A DNA stretch of 64,000 nucleotides from Chryseosolibacter sp036402075 (lineage in GTDB: Bacteria; Bacteroidota; Bacteroidia; Cytophagales; Cyclobacteriaceae): assembly GCA_036402075.1 (NCBI GenBank), contig DASWTP010000142.1:20647-84646 (forward strand). Reading direction: 5' to 3'. The translations under genes were made by a program, and so were the position numbers. Numbering within the stretch: the first letter of the stretch is position 1; the number at the start of each line of letters is the position of its first letter. Under the pieces are notes generated by a model. That model was given only the letters and a program-made list of their open reading frames with translations, did not search any database and was not told the origin of the DNA. Below are positions 41,768-50,919 of this stretch, one piece after another.

Positions 41768-43192
41768 TTATTTACCGGGTTCTCCTGCAAACGAATTCAG
41801 CCGTTCGCGGAACTTCTCCCAAACTTCTGTTAGGGCTTCGTAGGCTATGTCCATATCCGAATTTTCGGTTTGCCAATTTGAAATGGCTGCACGGATTGCC
41901 GGAATACCTTTGTATACGGTAGGAGTGAAAAAAACTCTGCCATCATCGCGGATCGCTTTCAGGTAGTGCTGGATGTCTTCGAACGTTGTAATCTTCGGCA
42001 ATGTAAAGCACACTACGTTCATTTGGACGGGGGCAAGCAGTCTGAAGTTTGGGTTTGATGCGAGACGTGCGCCAAGATATGAGGCGGAGGCGCAATTGCG
42101 CTCAACAATCTCTGCGTGGCCTTCCTTGCCGTAGGCCGTGAGCGTAAACCATGATGGCAGCGCACGAAACCTTCGCGAATTTTCGGGTGTGTAATGGAAA
42201 AAGTCCGGGCTCTTTTCGGGATCGCCAAGATATGCCGCACTATTTTGAAAAACTTTTAGCTGCAGTTTCTTATGACGCGTGAATTGCATTGCCGAATCAT
42301 ATGGTACGTTTAGCCACTTATGCGCATCAACCGTGATACTGTCGGCATAGTTGAGGCCATTTACCAGGTGCTTGTACTTTTCGGATGTTGCAGCAAAACC
42401 GCCAAACGCTGCATCAACGTGCATCCAGAAATTGTAGCGCTTCTTTAGTTTTCCGATCGCTGCCAGATCATCGAAGTCAACGGTATTCACGGTGCCTGCG
42501 TTCGCAACAACAATCACTGGTTCAGTTGTGCTTCGAAGAAAAATTTCCAGTTTGTCGACATCTATGGCCTCACGCTCAGGAAGTGTATCGATCCGGATGA
42601 CCGAGTTTCTACCGATACCGAGCATCGACAAAGACTTTAGAATACTGGAATGTGGTGTTGCGCTGACGATGTCTATCGGAACATTCGAAAGTCCATTGGC
42701 GCTGATATCTACACCGTGCTTTTCGCCAACCCACTGCCGGGCGATGGCAAGGCTTACAAAATTTGACACGGTTGCACCGGTGACAAACGAGCCAAAATAT
42801 TCAGTATCAATTCCAAGCAATTGTTTTAAGAAGTGAAGCGTTTGCCGCTCAAGCTGGGGTGCGATTGAGTCGTTACTTCCGCAAGCATTCTGATCATAAG
42901 CACTCACCAGCCAGTCACCCGCAACAGAAGCGGGGGTAGAGCCTCCGGTTACAAAGCCGAAATAACGGGGCCCAGCGGAGTTCGTGATCTTGTCTGCAAA
43001 ATTCGTTCGAAAGAATTCAAGTGCCCCTGTGGCGCCAACTCCGCGACCGGGTAAATCGGTCAGCGGTAGATCCGCAATAAATCGACCGGGGGGAATGGCA
43101 TTTCGTCCATCGAGATACTCTCGTGCGATGGAAAGCGTTTGCCCGAGGATCGAGCTGAGATCGTCTTTATCTTTTTTAAGCTGCGTATTCAT
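41768..43192 (-). CDS. PLP-dependent decarboxylase (aromatic/group II type)
   Basis: 474 residues from the ATG at 43192. The frame is open to a TTG at 43249 inside the upstream isochorismatase gene, but those residues are not conserved in type. The PLP lysine is in SITVDAHKWLNVPYDS, with HVDAAFGGFAAT before it and ANAGTVNTVDFDD earlier. This is the aromatic-L-amino-acid / glutamate decarboxylase group. The substrate is unknown. It overlaps the isochorismatase gene by 17 bases, so both are probably translated together. Confidence 0.9.
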   Translation of the reverse strand: MNTQLKKDKDDLSSILGQTLSIAREYLDGRNAIPPGRFIADLPLTDLPGRGVGATGALEFFRTNFADKITNSAGPRYFGFVTGGSTPASVAGDWLVSAYDQNACGSNDSIAPQLERQTLHFLKQLLGIDTEYFGSFVTGATVSNFVSLAIARQWVGEKHGVDISANGLSNVPIDIVSATPHSSILKSLSMLGIGRNSVIRIDTLPEREAIDVDKLEIFLRSTTEPVIVVANAGTVNTVDFDDLAAIGKLKKRYNFWMHVDAAFGGFAATSEKYKHLVNGLNYADSITVDAHKWLNVPYDSAMQFTRHKKLQLKVFQNSAAYLGDPEKSPDFFHYTPENSRRFRALPSWFTLTAYGKEGHAEIVERNCASASYLGARLASNPNFRLLAPVQMNVVCFTLPKITTFEDIQHYLKAIRDDGRVFFTPTVYKGIPAIRAAISNWQTENSDMDIAYEALTEVWEKFRERLNSFAGEPGK

Positions 43193-43751
43193 TTTTTCGA
43201 ACCTGTTCGAGAAATTTTTCGGTGGTGAGAACAGTAGCAAATTCGCCATGAAGACTTGCGAGGTTGATATCGTGGATGACCTGCGAGCTTAATTTTTCTC
43301 CGGTTGACGAAGTTCGGTCGAAGGTGGCTGTTGCATCAGAGAGTACAATGGTGGTAAATCCGAGGTTTGCGGCCATTCTCGCGGTCGTGGAGACACAATG
43401 GTCTGTCTGCAAGCCTGCCAGCACTACGGTGTCTATATGCTGGCTCTCTAATCGCTTCTGTAAATCGGTTCCAATGAAGGCACTGTTTACTTTTTTTGGA
43501 ATGACTGGCTCGTCACCGATCGGTTTAACGATTTCTTTGATGGCGTTTCCAGGCTGGCCAGGAGCGAGCCGCGACTTTGGATTGGTAGAATTGTGCTTGA
43601 CGTGGAATACTGGCAAGCCCAGCTCGCGCCAGGTATCCAGGACTTTGCGCGTATTTTTTTCTGCGGCAGGATTATTTCGATTCCCACCCCAGTAAGCCTG
43701 ATCGTCAAAGCCGTCCTGGAAGTCTATAATAATGAGTGCTGTGTTTTTCAT
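43176..43751 (-). CDS. isochorismatase-family cysteine hydrolase
   Basis: 191 residues. The catalytic triad can be placed: Asp in IIIDFQDGF (residue 10), Lys in VIPKKVNSAF and Cys in LQTDHCVSTTARMA near 119. The fold is that of nicotinamidase/isochorismatase-like hydrolases, which cleave small amides or enol ethers. Substrate unknown. It overlaps the DinB gene upstream by 4 bases (ATGA) and the decarboxylase downstream by 17, so this is a tight operon. Confidence 0.88.
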   Translation of the reverse strand: MKNTALIIIDFQDGFDDQAYWGGNRNNPAAEKNTRKVLDTWRELGLPVFHVKHNSTNPKSRLAPGQPGNAIKEIVKPIGDEPVIPKKVNSAFIGTDLQKRLESQHIDTVVLAGLQTDHCVSTTARMAANLGFTTIVLSDATATFDRTSSTGEKLSSQVIHDINLASLHGEFATVLTTEKFLEQVRKNEYAA

Positions 43752-44254
43752 TTTTTCAGCGCGGTTAGAATTTCATTGATCCGTACGAGGTGATGGTCGT
43801 CATGCTCAGCGTCAAAGTAGGCGAGATCGACCGCAGTCATCTGCACTTTAAGTCGTGGATGCAGCGATGATTTTGCTAATGCAGTCTCGGATAGTTCTGA
43901 ATACTTCCGGAGATTTTCGGCTCGATTCTTTCTAAACAACGCAATAACTTCATTCACTGGCTTCGCATTGTAGTCGAGCCTGGGTTCAAAGACTGCCGGT
44001 GACATTGGTGTGATGCCTTGCTGCATTTCGTCAATTCGCTTGTTGGCGATCTCATCAACTTCGGCAAGGTGGCCGATGTTTTGCTTTACGCTCCATTTGC
44101 CCTCGTGCTTGCTGGAGAGGACTTCGTCCGGAACCCCGGCAACTTTTTGCTCAAGTCGCGCAAGCGTTCCTTGCAGGCGTTCAAGATAAAACGGAAGCAT
44201 CCCGGCCGGTACACCGAACGAGAATTGCCTTTCAAACCATTCAATTTTTTTCAT
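43748..44254 (-). CDS. DinB-family four-helix protein
   Basis: 168 residues from the ATG at 44254. It has the DinB/YfiT-like bundle with a likely metal-binding histidine triad: one His in QNIGHLAEVDE and two in EHDDHHLVRI. The start MKKIEWFERQFSFGVPAGM is typical of the family. Related proteins are thiol-transferring enzymes (bacillithiol, mycothiol) or of unknown role. It ends in a 4-base overlap with the isochorismatase gene. Confidence 0.85.
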   Translation of the reverse strand: MKKIEWFERQFSFGVPAGMLPFYLERLQGTLARLEQKVAGVPDEVLSSKHEGKWSVKQNIGHLAEVDEIANKRIDEMQQGITPMSPAVFEPRLDYNAKPVNEVIALFRKNRAENLRKYSELSETALAKSSLHPRLKVQMTAVDLAYFDAEHDDHHLVRINEILTALKK

Positions 44255-44321
44255 ATGACACGAATACTCTAAGAGACAAAGCAACACCAGGTGTTAAACG
44301 GGTAGACACAATCGCAAGTGT

Positions 44322-44804
44322 CTAACGTTTGTATGAGGCTACGAGCGCCTGCGGTTTGTGGTGCACGGGAAACTTCACAGACCTTGCGATAAAACACATT
44401 TTGTTCGCGTCATGGTGGAGCTCATTTGCTTTTTGGATCATCGACTCGTCTTCAACGACAACGACAGGTTTCAACGTGATTTCTGTAAACTGGCCGCTTC
44501 CGTCCTTGTTTTCCTCCATCGTGCCGGACGCATCATCGGTATACTCCGTAACCACAACACCATTCACAGCGCACAAGTGCAAGTACCAGAGCATATGGCA
44601 GCTAGAGATTGACGCGACCAGGAGCTCTTCCGGGTTATGTCGGGCTTTGTCTCCTCTGAACTGCGGATCTGATGAACATGCAAGGGGCGGCTTTCCTGCC
44701 ACCGCAATGTCGTGATTGCGGTCGTATGCTTTGTAATCACGCGTTCCATTTCCCCTGTTTCCGATCCAGGTGGTTGTTGTGCGATAGTGATGAAGTGGTC
44801 CCAT
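44322..44804 (-). CDS. OsmC-family peroxiredoxin-like protein
   Basis: 160 residues. Both redox-type cysteines of the OsmC/Ohr fold are present: one in ISSCHMLWYLHL near 70 and one in ANKMCFIARSV near 134. HNPEELLVASIS precedes the first. OsmC-type proteins reduce organic hydroperoxides. It lies 67 bases ahead of the DinB gene and 5 bases downstream of a GNAT gene. Confidence 0.88.
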   Translation of the reverse strand: MGPLHHYRTTTTWIGNRGNGTRDYKAYDRNHDIAVAGKPPLACSSDPQFRGDKARHNPEELLVASISSCHMLWYLHLCAVNGVVVTEYTDDASGTMEENKDGSGQFTEITLKPVVVVEDESMIQKANELHHDANKMCFIARSVKFPVHHKPQALVASYKR

Positions 44805-44809
44805 TCTTA

Positions 44810-45367
44810 CTAAAGTTGTTTTTTCATCATCCAGTCTGTTTGGGCGTCATTGCCCAGCATAAAAATATGTTCGCTGAATTTTTCAAAACCCCAGCGCTTA
44901 TAGAATGCGATTGCGCGTTCGTTATGCTCCCACACGCCTAACCAAACCCACTGGGCATTGTTGTCGCGAGCGTATTGCAGGCATTCACTCATCAGAAGAT
45001 AGCCCACGCGTTTTCCTAAAAATTTCTTGTCTGCATATAGCCGCTCAATCTCAATGGCTTTACCCTCGCCAACACCTTCGGGCTTCACTGAACTCCGAAC
45101 GCGTGCGTAGCCGATAATTTCAGACTCCTGCTCAGCCAGGAAGAACGCAGCGTTTGGTTCCCTGATTTCCTCAGCGATGCGCTTGATGGTGAACGTGCTG
45201 TTGAGGTACAGCATCATGTTCTCAGCCGTGTTCACTTCGTCAAACGTGTCGCGAAAGGTTCTGATTCCAATGCTCACGATTGCCTCGATGTCGTCAAGCG
45301 TGGCAACGCGTATCGTTATCGATTCGTCCATAGTGGTTTGAAGTAAGGTGGATGGAACTTCATTCAT
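44810..45367 (-). CDS. GNAT-family N-acetyltransferase
   Basis: 185 residues; a start at 45331 is also possible. The pattern IEIERLYADKKFLGKRVGYLLMSECL carries the acetyl-CoA binding loop, followed by VWLGVWEHNERAIAFYKRWGFEKF, a classical GNAT C-terminal part. The ATG forms an ATGA overlap with the stop of the upstream GNAT gene, so it is translationally coupled. Substrate unknown. Confidence 0.85.
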   Translation of the reverse strand: MNEVPSTLLQTTMDESITIRVATLDDIEAIVSIGIRTFRDTFDEVNTAENMMLYLNSTFTIKRIAEEIREPNAAFFLAEQESEIIGYARVRSSVKPEGVGEGKAIEIERLYADKKFLGKRVGYLLMSECLQYARDNNAQWVWLGVWEHNERAIAFYKRWGFEKFSEHIFMLGNDAQTDWMMKKQL

Positions 45368-46305
45368 AGTATCAGTTCCATTTTAATATTACTTCTTTTA
45401 TATGGACCGTCCACAGGAATTTCTTTAAATCCTATTTTTTTGTAGAGTGAAATTGCGGGGGCAAGAATCGTGTTTGAGTACAGTATAATTTTGTCCGCAC
45501 CGCGGAGGCGTGCTTTGTCTATCGCTGCCTGGGCCAATGCGAATCCCACTTTCTTTCCCCTGAATTTCTCATCCACAGCCATTTTCGTGAATTCAAAAAC
45601 TTTTTCGTTCACACGTTTAAGGGCAACCGTGCCGGCAATCTCGTTGCCAACAGATGCAAAAAGAATATTGCCGCCCGGTTTGATAATATGTTCATCCGGA
45701 TGTTGAAGTACCTGGAAGTCCACCGGTTCCATCCAGAAAAATTTCTCAATCCACTCACGATTCAGTTTTTCAAACCACGGTTGGTGCGCAGGTGAATAAT
45801 CGATAATGTGAACCAGATCCAGATGTTTGCTGTAAAACCTGGTGTCCAATGGCATTCGCGGAAAGTTGCCCGGGAGATTTTCCTTCGCAACCTCAACGAA
45901 GCCATTGCGCGCGTAGAATTTTTGAGCAGCCTCAAAGCGTTCCAGGGTTCCTAAAATCACTTCCTCAATACCTTTTTTGCTCATCCAGCTAAACGCTTCG
46001 TCCATGAGCCGTTGCCCCGTCTTGTAAGGATGTCCGCGAAAACCTTCTTTCACAAACATTTTCCTAAGCGCCACCTGTTTGTTGCCAATGTCTATCAGTG
46101 CAATCGTGCCGACTACCCTATCATCTAACAACGCAATCCAGAAATTCCCTGCGCCTTGCTGATAAAACGTTTCAATGGTGCTTAAGTCCGGCTGATCTTC
46201 CAACGTGATGGGTACACCAAACTCATTTCGCTGAATGTGAAGAATCAGATTCGCGACCTGGCTGTGGTACCTTCGTTCATATGGCTCAATCCTTACATTT
46301 TCCAT
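45364..46305 (-). CDS. tandem GNAT acetyltransferase (two domains)
   Basis: 313 residues with two GNAT units. The first (about 1-150) has ALRKMFVKEGFRGHPYKTGQ and the ARNGFVEV end; the second (about 160-313) has TKMAVDEKFRGKKVGFALAQ and the YKKIGFKEI end. MarR-less double GNATs like this are common in the phylum. Coupled by a 4-base overlap to the next GNAT gene and a 13-base overlap to the cupin gene before it. Substrates unknown. Confidence 0.85.
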   Translation of the reverse strand: MENVRIEPYERRYHSQVANLILHIQRNEFGVPITLEDQPDLSTIETFYQQGAGNFWIALLDDRVVGTIALIDIGNKQVALRKMFVKEGFRGHPYKTGQRLMDEAFSWMSKKGIEEVILGTLERFEAAQKFYARNGFVEVAKENLPGNFPRMPLDTRFYSKHLDLVHIIDYSPAHQPWFEKLNREWIEKFFWMEPVDFQVLQHPDEHIIKPGGNILFASVGNEIAGTVALKRVNEKVFEFTKMAVDEKFRGKKVGFALAQAAIDKARLRGADKIILYSNTILAPAISLYKKIGFKEIPVDGPYKRSNIKMELIL

Positions 46306-46664
46306 GGATTGATCGTTCGCTTTTGTTCCTGAAGGAATTCACCATCGATGATCAGCATTGTGGCGCCATGCAATGAACTGGAACGGTGCACGCTCTGGCC
46401 ATCAGACACCTGGTAGCTCATTCCTGCTTTCAATGTGTGAATGGTGCCATCGGAAAGTTCAGATGTAAATTCGCCTTCCAGGCAATAGGTGATGTGGCCC
46501 TTGGCGCACCAGTGATCTGCTTTGTAATGGGCGGAAAGCGTAACCTTGCGTATGCGAAGTGAACCATACTGCAATGTTTGCCATTTGGCTTCTCCGGTTT
46601 CGCCACGATGTGACGTTGGGCTGACCTGCTGCCAGTCAGTTGTCTGATAAGGAATTGTCGCCAT
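46293..46664 (-). CDS. DHCW-motif cupin fold protein
   Basis: 123 residues from the ATG at 46664; an upstream TTG at 46691 would overlap the transporter. The protein reads IPYQTTDWQQVSPTSHRGETGEA, then YKADHWCAKGHITYCLEGEF, which carries the Asp-His-Trp-Cys motif of this cupin group, and VHRSSSLHGATMLIIDG near the end. Function unknown; the cupin barrel probably binds a metal. It starts 2 bases after the DMT transporter stop codon, an operon arrangement. Confidence 0.85.
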   Translation of the reverse strand: MATIPYQTTDWQQVSPTSHRGETGEAKWQTLQYGSLRIRKVTLSAHYKADHWCAKGHITYCLEGEFTSELSDGTIHTLKAGMSYQVSDGQSVHRSSSLHGATMLIIDGEFLQEQKRTINPWKM

Positions 46665-46666
46665 GG

Positions 46667-47596
46667 TTATCTGCTGAATTGGGCTTTCCATTCATTGCGT
46701 AACTGATATCCTTTGTTCACGATATAAATTCCGCCAATGGTGAGAAGCATTGCTACGATTATCTGTGCGTTGAGTTTTTCGTCCAGCACAAGCCAACCTA
46801 ATAGTACCGCTACTAAAGGATTGATGTAAGCGTACATCGACACGATCGTCATCGGTAGTTTCTTCAGTGCGTATGAGAATGACGCATATGCAATCAACGA
46901 ACCGAAAATGATGAGGTACAGCAACGACCATGCAGCCTCGGCTGACCAGCTTACATTGCTCAGGTCATCGAACATCAGGCTCAGGGGAAAACACCAGATG
47001 CCCCCGAACAACATTTGAATGCCAGCATTCACAAACGGATTGCTGTCGTTGTTTTTCTTTTTCATCCAGATGCTGCCACCAGCCCACGCTACTACGGCAC
47101 CGAACGTGAGAATAATACCAATGATATACCTGGCATTGGAAAATTCCGCCAGATGCTGACCGAAGATCATCACGATGCCGATCAGCCCGAGAATCACCCC
47201 GATAACGATCGGGATATTTGGCCGCTCATCTTTGCTGATGAAAAAATTGATCACGATGACCATGACCGGCATCATGGAGCAGATGAGTGCTGCAACACCA
47301 CTCGGGATTTCCATCTCCGCGTAAGCGACAAGTCCGTTTCCAAGTGAAAGCATGAAGAATCCACCGATGGCCTGGCGGAAGAAATGCTCCTTTGAAGGCC
47401 ATGCTGCTTTACCAACTGTGAACATAAATGCAAGCAGAATAAGACCGGCCGTTGTTTGGCGCAAAGCCGTGAACAAGAACGGTGGGAAATGCAGAACGGC
47501 AATGCGCAACGCCAGGTACGTTGTTCCCCAAATCAGGCACACTGCAGCAAGTCCAGCGTAGGCAATATACAGGCTTCTGTTATTCATCCGTCTCAT
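46667..47596 (-). CDS. EamA/DMT-family exporter (RhaT-like)
   Basis: 309 residues with ten hydrophobic helices arranged as two EamA repeats. The start AAVCLIWGTTYLALRIAVLHFPP has the typical WG-TY motif and the second half repeats AWAGGSIWMKKKN. Such drug/metabolite transporters export amino acids or related metabolites. Substrate unknown. It is the first gene of the cupin-GNAT-GNAT-OsmC-DinB run. Confidence 0.88.
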   Translation of the reverse strand: MRRMNNRSLYIAYAGLAAVCLIWGTTYLALRIAVLHFPPFLFTALRQTTAGLILLAFMFTVGKAAWPSKEHFFRQAIGGFFMLSLGNGLVAYAEMEIPSGVAALICSMMPVMVIVINFFISKDERPNIPIVIGVILGLIGIVMIFGQHLAEFSNARYIIGIILTFGAVVAWAGGSIWMKKKNNDSNPFVNAGIQMLFGGIWCFPLSLMFDDLSNVSWSAEAAWSLLYLIIFGSLIAYASFSYALKKLPMTIVSMYAYINPLVAVLLGWLVLDEKLNAQIIVAMLLTIGGIYIVNKGYQLRNEWKAQFSR

Positions 47597-47883
47597 TGTT
47601 TTAATGTGAACCTGGCAGCTGGAGCAAAAGTTCTTTGCTGCTTTCGCTAATAAAAATTCACTAACAAATCTTCCCGTTTATACGGACAAAAAACAGTTTC
47701 AGTTTTATCTATTTTAACCAGATCAGTTTGAGAACCTGGTGGACTCGGTCAAGGTGATGCATCGTAACAGATACTCATGGTCATTGTCACTTGGGCAGCG
47801 GGCTCGTCCACTGGTGATTGGATTTTCTTCTGGTGTGCGAATCCTGAATCGTTACACTGGGTGCTAGCACATTTTGAAGCGTG

Positions 47884-49170
47884 TCAGCGATTATAAGGCG
47901 TTTCATTGATCCAGTGAAAGCCGCGGCCCATAAGCAGGAAATCTTCCGGACGCGACTTCACTTTTCGCATTGTGATAAAAACCGAGTCGCGTTGCAGGAG
48001 GCCTTCAACACGAAAGTTTACAGAATCTTGCTGGGTGTAGTTTAATTTGTACTCGATCTCGCCCATAGAGAGCTTCATAAATTGTTTTGTGGTATCTATT
48101 TCTGTGCGATAGTACACCACGCTGTCGTTGAGATAACATATATGTGCATGGTTGAGTCCCTCGATGACAAGTTTCTTCCAGTGCAGGGTGTCGGTAATCA
48201 ATGGGGGAATCGTGTCTGTTCCCAGTACAAAGGTTTCAGCTTTGTAAACACCCCACAGCTTAGGCTTGGGTACACTGTCGCCATATTGTTTTTCTGCCTG
48301 GATTCCCTGGATGATGGAGTTCACAAGCACATTGCCTATGATCGATGTTTTAAGCACAATCCGTGCAATATTAAGCTTCCTGTTTGCAGCATACGGATAG
48401 GCAATCTCCGGAAGAGAGATTTGTTTTCCCGAAAAAAAGAAAAGCACCAGCCTTCGAAGATCGCGTGAGAGCAAGAAGAAGCTCAAAACGAACAGCGCAG
48501 TCGACAGAATTTTTACAGGCACATCGTAGAAATAATTGATAGCCATTACGTTTGCTGCAGTCATCATACATAGAATTGCTCCGAATGTCATGGTTCTTCT
48601 AAAGAGCAGTAATCCTGCAGCCACTTCTGCGAATCCCATGAAGTAATTATAGCCTTTTGAAAATCCAAGAAAGGTCCAGGCAAGTCCCATGGGTGAGGAT
48701 TCGCCATAGGGTTGCATTAACCGATAAAGATAAGGCTCGGGGAATTGCAACTTGAAGATCTTGACCATGCCATAGCCGATGAGCATAAGACCCACGTAAA
48801 ACCTGACGATCACGGTCAGCCAGTAATACAACGTTGGATATCCTGCGCTTGAGCGATCGAGGATCGACCAGATGATCGTTGAGGCTGCTGCAACCACAAA
48901 ACAGCAAAGCACGAGAATGTAATCGTAGGTGGTGTCGCCACTGCCGTAGGTGAAATGAACAATGTCGTATGGAAGGTGTAGCACATTTTTGCCGAGCCAG
49001 ACCACAAAGGCATGCAGACCTTCGGTTGGATAGTGCATTAGAATTTCAAAAAAAGGAAACGCTCCGTTGTTTTCTACGATGATGAAGAGGATGAAGAAGA
49101 CGAACAGGAAGCGGAAATTGACCTTCTCTGCCGTGGTCCAGGTGGCAGACTCCAGTGTGGATGGTTGCAT
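47884..49170 (-). CDS. DoxX-like multi-helix membrane protein
   Basis: 428 residues. Seven or so hydrophobic segments fill the first 275 residues; the YVGLMLIGYGMVKIF segment and the GFAEVAAGLLLFRRTMTFGA repeat resemble DoxX proteins. The C-terminal 130 residues (about 290-428) form a soluble domain with alternating strands. Function unknown. It is followed by nothing on its strand for 287 bases, where no gene or strong repeat is visible (47597-47883). Confidence 0.7.
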   Translation of the reverse strand: MQPSTLESATWTTAEKVNFRFLFVFFILFIIVENNGAFPFFEILMHYPTEGLHAFVVWLGKNVLHLPYDIVHFTYGSGDTTYDYILVLCCFVVAAASTIIWSILDRSSAGYPTLYYWLTVIVRFYVGLMLIGYGMVKIFKLQFPEPYLYRLMQPYGESSPMGLAWTFLGFSKGYNYFMGFAEVAAGLLLFRRTMTFGAILCMMTAANVMAINYFYDVPVKILSTALFVLSFFLLSRDLRRLVLFFFSGKQISLPEIAYPYAANRKLNIARIVLKTSIIGNVLVNSIIQGIQAEKQYGDSVPKPKLWGVYKAETFVLGTDTIPPLITDTLHWKKLVIEGLNHAHICYLNDSVVYYRTEIDTTKQFMKLSMGEIEYKLNYTQQDSVNFRVEGLLQRDSVFITMRKVKSRPEDFLLMGRGFHWINETPYNR

Positions 49171-49230
49171 AGGGGGTATTTTGGACTAAGATATCAATTT
49201 CGTTTGGCAGAAATACAACAATAGGGCGGC

Positions 49231-49269
49231 ACAAAAAAAAGACAGTCCACCCGGGGGCGGACTGTCTTT
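49231..49269 (-). terminator. terminator of the exported hypothetical gene at 49290
   Basis: An 11-base stem AAAGACAGTCC / GGACTGTCTTT (49238-49248 with 49259-49269) closes a 10-base loop. On the minus strand it is followed by eight T residues. Confidence 0.9.
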
Positions 49270-49289
49270 CGTTTATTTACTGGGGGAGA

Positions 49290-50021
49290 TTAGTCAGCGT
49301 TATACTTGTCCATCGACTTCGCCATTTTCGCGAGCGACTTTGGCAACTTTGCTTCCATATCTTTCAACAGGTTGTCAGATGCAGAGATGATCATTGGCAT
49401 CACTTTCTTCACATCGGTGATGATACCTGCTACTGCGAGCACGCCTGTATCAGAGCTTGCACGTTCTTTCAGCTTGAAGATGCGCTTACCGTCTTTGTTG
49501 AAAATTTTAAGGTTTACATACGCGTAAACTTTTTTCTTCGCCATCGGGCCGATACCACCCGCATCATAAATATTGAAGTTGATGTAGGCGATCATCACGC
49601 CATCCACCCCTTGTCCAACAATTTCGAACGACTTCTTAATTGCTTCTGTATCATCAGCGATACCAAAGGCAGCGATTGGTGTGTACTTATCGGCAGGGGT
49701 TGTCGTCCAGTCTTCGTTCGCCCATCGTGTAAGTTGCTTCAAGTCAGTATAGCCAGGTGAGTTGACCACTTCTTCTTTGCTAAGAAATGCAAAGGGAAAC
49801 TGGGGGATGAATTTTTCACGAATGGTTTGGTCGAATTTGTTTACGATTGGCTTCAGGTTGAAGGAAGTGTCCTTCATCAGCACCTCATAGATTTTCGTAT
49901 CCATTGGGTTGTCGGAAAGGTTTCTATCTCCGAAAATTGAAATGATCGCTCCTTTTTGGATCTGAGCGGTGGCGGAGCTGACTACAACCATCAGCAAGAG
50001 CAGGGCTTTTACACTTTTCAT
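49290..50021 (-). CDS. exported hypothetical protein (243 residues)
   Basis: A signal peptide (about 1-19, MKSVKALLLLMVVVSSATAQ) precedes a mature part starting KGAIISIFGDRNLSDNP. The middle reads GIADDTEAIKKSFEIVGQGVDGVMIAYINFNIY, and KVYAYVNLKIFNKDGKRIFKLKE is a regular beta pair. The tail is Lys/Met-rich. I do not recognise the family. A perfect 14-base palindrome lies upstream. Confidence 0.75.
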   Translation of the reverse strand: MKSVKALLLLMVVVSSATAQIQKGAIISIFGDRNLSDNPMDTKIYEVLMKDTSFNLKPIVNKFDQTIREKFIPQFPFAFLSKEEVVNSPGYTDLKQLTRWANEDWTTTPADKYTPIAAFGIADDTEAIKKSFEIVGQGVDGVMIAYINFNIYDAGGIGPMAKKKVYAYVNLKIFNKDGKRIFKLKERASSDTGVLAVAGIITDVKKVMPMIISASDNLLKDMEAKLPKSLAKMAKSMDKYNAD

Positions 50022-50140
50022 TTGTTAAGGGTTTAAAGTAATGATATCGCGAAATAAGAGAATTATCTGGTAAGAAGACAGGAAATGCGCAGGTATATTG
50101 CCTTGAATGTTAAACATCGCCATAAAAACGTAGCGTGATT

Positions 50141-50154
50141 CATGTTGCAACATG
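50141..50154. promoter_or_regulatory. perfect 14-base palindrome CATGTTGCAACATG
   Basis: It sits between the stop of the pentapeptide gene (50163) and the start of the 49290 gene (50021), 120 bases upstream of the latter. It may be an operator; no regulator gene is adjacent. Confidence 0.3.
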
Positions 50155-50162
50155 CACATGGA

Positions 50163-50738
50163 TTACTCTACTATAATTAGATCAAGATGTGCTAACAGGC
50201 CTTCAAGCCCATGTCTCGAAAATCTTGTCTTTTTGAGGCGATTTTTTGATGGATCAATCGTAAAACTGTGGGCGCTGCTGAGGTCAGCCTGATCCAGAAT
50301 AGTGTCTTCAAAAGATGCATCTCTCAGATCACAGTTTCTAAATGTGCTTTTGGTGAGGTCGGCCTCCTGGAATTCCACTTCATGCAGCACGCATTCCTCA
50401 AACAGAGCTCCTTTTAATTTCAGACGGAAGAAAGAGGAAAGATTCAGCATGCATTTAACAAAGGCGAAAGACAATAACATGGTGCTGCAGGTATCGAATC
50501 GGGCACCAAGGATCTTGCAATCGGAAAATTTTACATCCCGGAAAGACGTTCCCTGAATTTTCACCATAGAAAGATCGCAAGCCGTAAATGAGCACGCTAT
50601 GAAGACACATTTCGTAAGATCGCCATCTTTGAAATTGCAACTCCGAAACGTGCAGTTCTCATATTCGCCTGCCGGCAAACGCTCCGTGGAATAATCCCGG
50701 TTTTCGAATGAAAGATTTTCAAAATACGATGGTGACAT
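50163..50738 (-). CDS. pentapeptide-repeat protein (Qnr/MfpA-like)
   Basis: 191 residues made of repeated A(D/N)LxX-type five-residue units: FENRDYSTERLPAGEYENCTF, CNFKDGDLTKCVFIACSFTACDL, FSDCKILGARFDTCS, ALFEECVLHEVEFQEADLTKSTF, CDLRDASFEDTILDQADLS (each cut at 20). This forms a right-handed beta helix of the size of Qnr proteins, which mimic DNA and can shield gyrase from quinolones. A gap of two loops near 60-75 differs from Qnr; no resistance role is shown. Confidence 0.85.
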   Translation of the reverse strand: MSPSYFENLSFENRDYSTERLPAGEYENCTFRSCNFKDGDLTKCVFIACSFTACDLSMVKIQGTSFRDVKFSDCKILGARFDTCSTMLLSFAFVKCMLNLSSFFRLKLKGALFEECVLHEVEFQEADLTKSTFRNCDLRDASFEDTILDQADLSSAHSFTIDPSKNRLKKTRFSRHGLEGLLAHLDLIIVE

Positions 50739-50919
50739 TGCGTGAAGAATTCACTGGCAAGATAGAGAAAGTTCATCGCTGTTCATTCGGTTTTTGCCGT
50801 TGCGTTTTACACATCGTCAACGAACAATGCGCATAGGTTTTTCCAGCGATAGCAAAGGGTGTTTTGCAAAAAACGTTATTCAACGATAATACAAATCACT
50901 ATATTGCAATTCTCAACCT

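Noticed and set aside
47597..47883. 287-base gap with a possible coding-like stretch on the minus strand
   Set aside because: A frame of about 40 codons is open at 47750-47880 but has no start codon, so it was not called. Short ACCAG/CTGGT matches are too weak to call a repeat.
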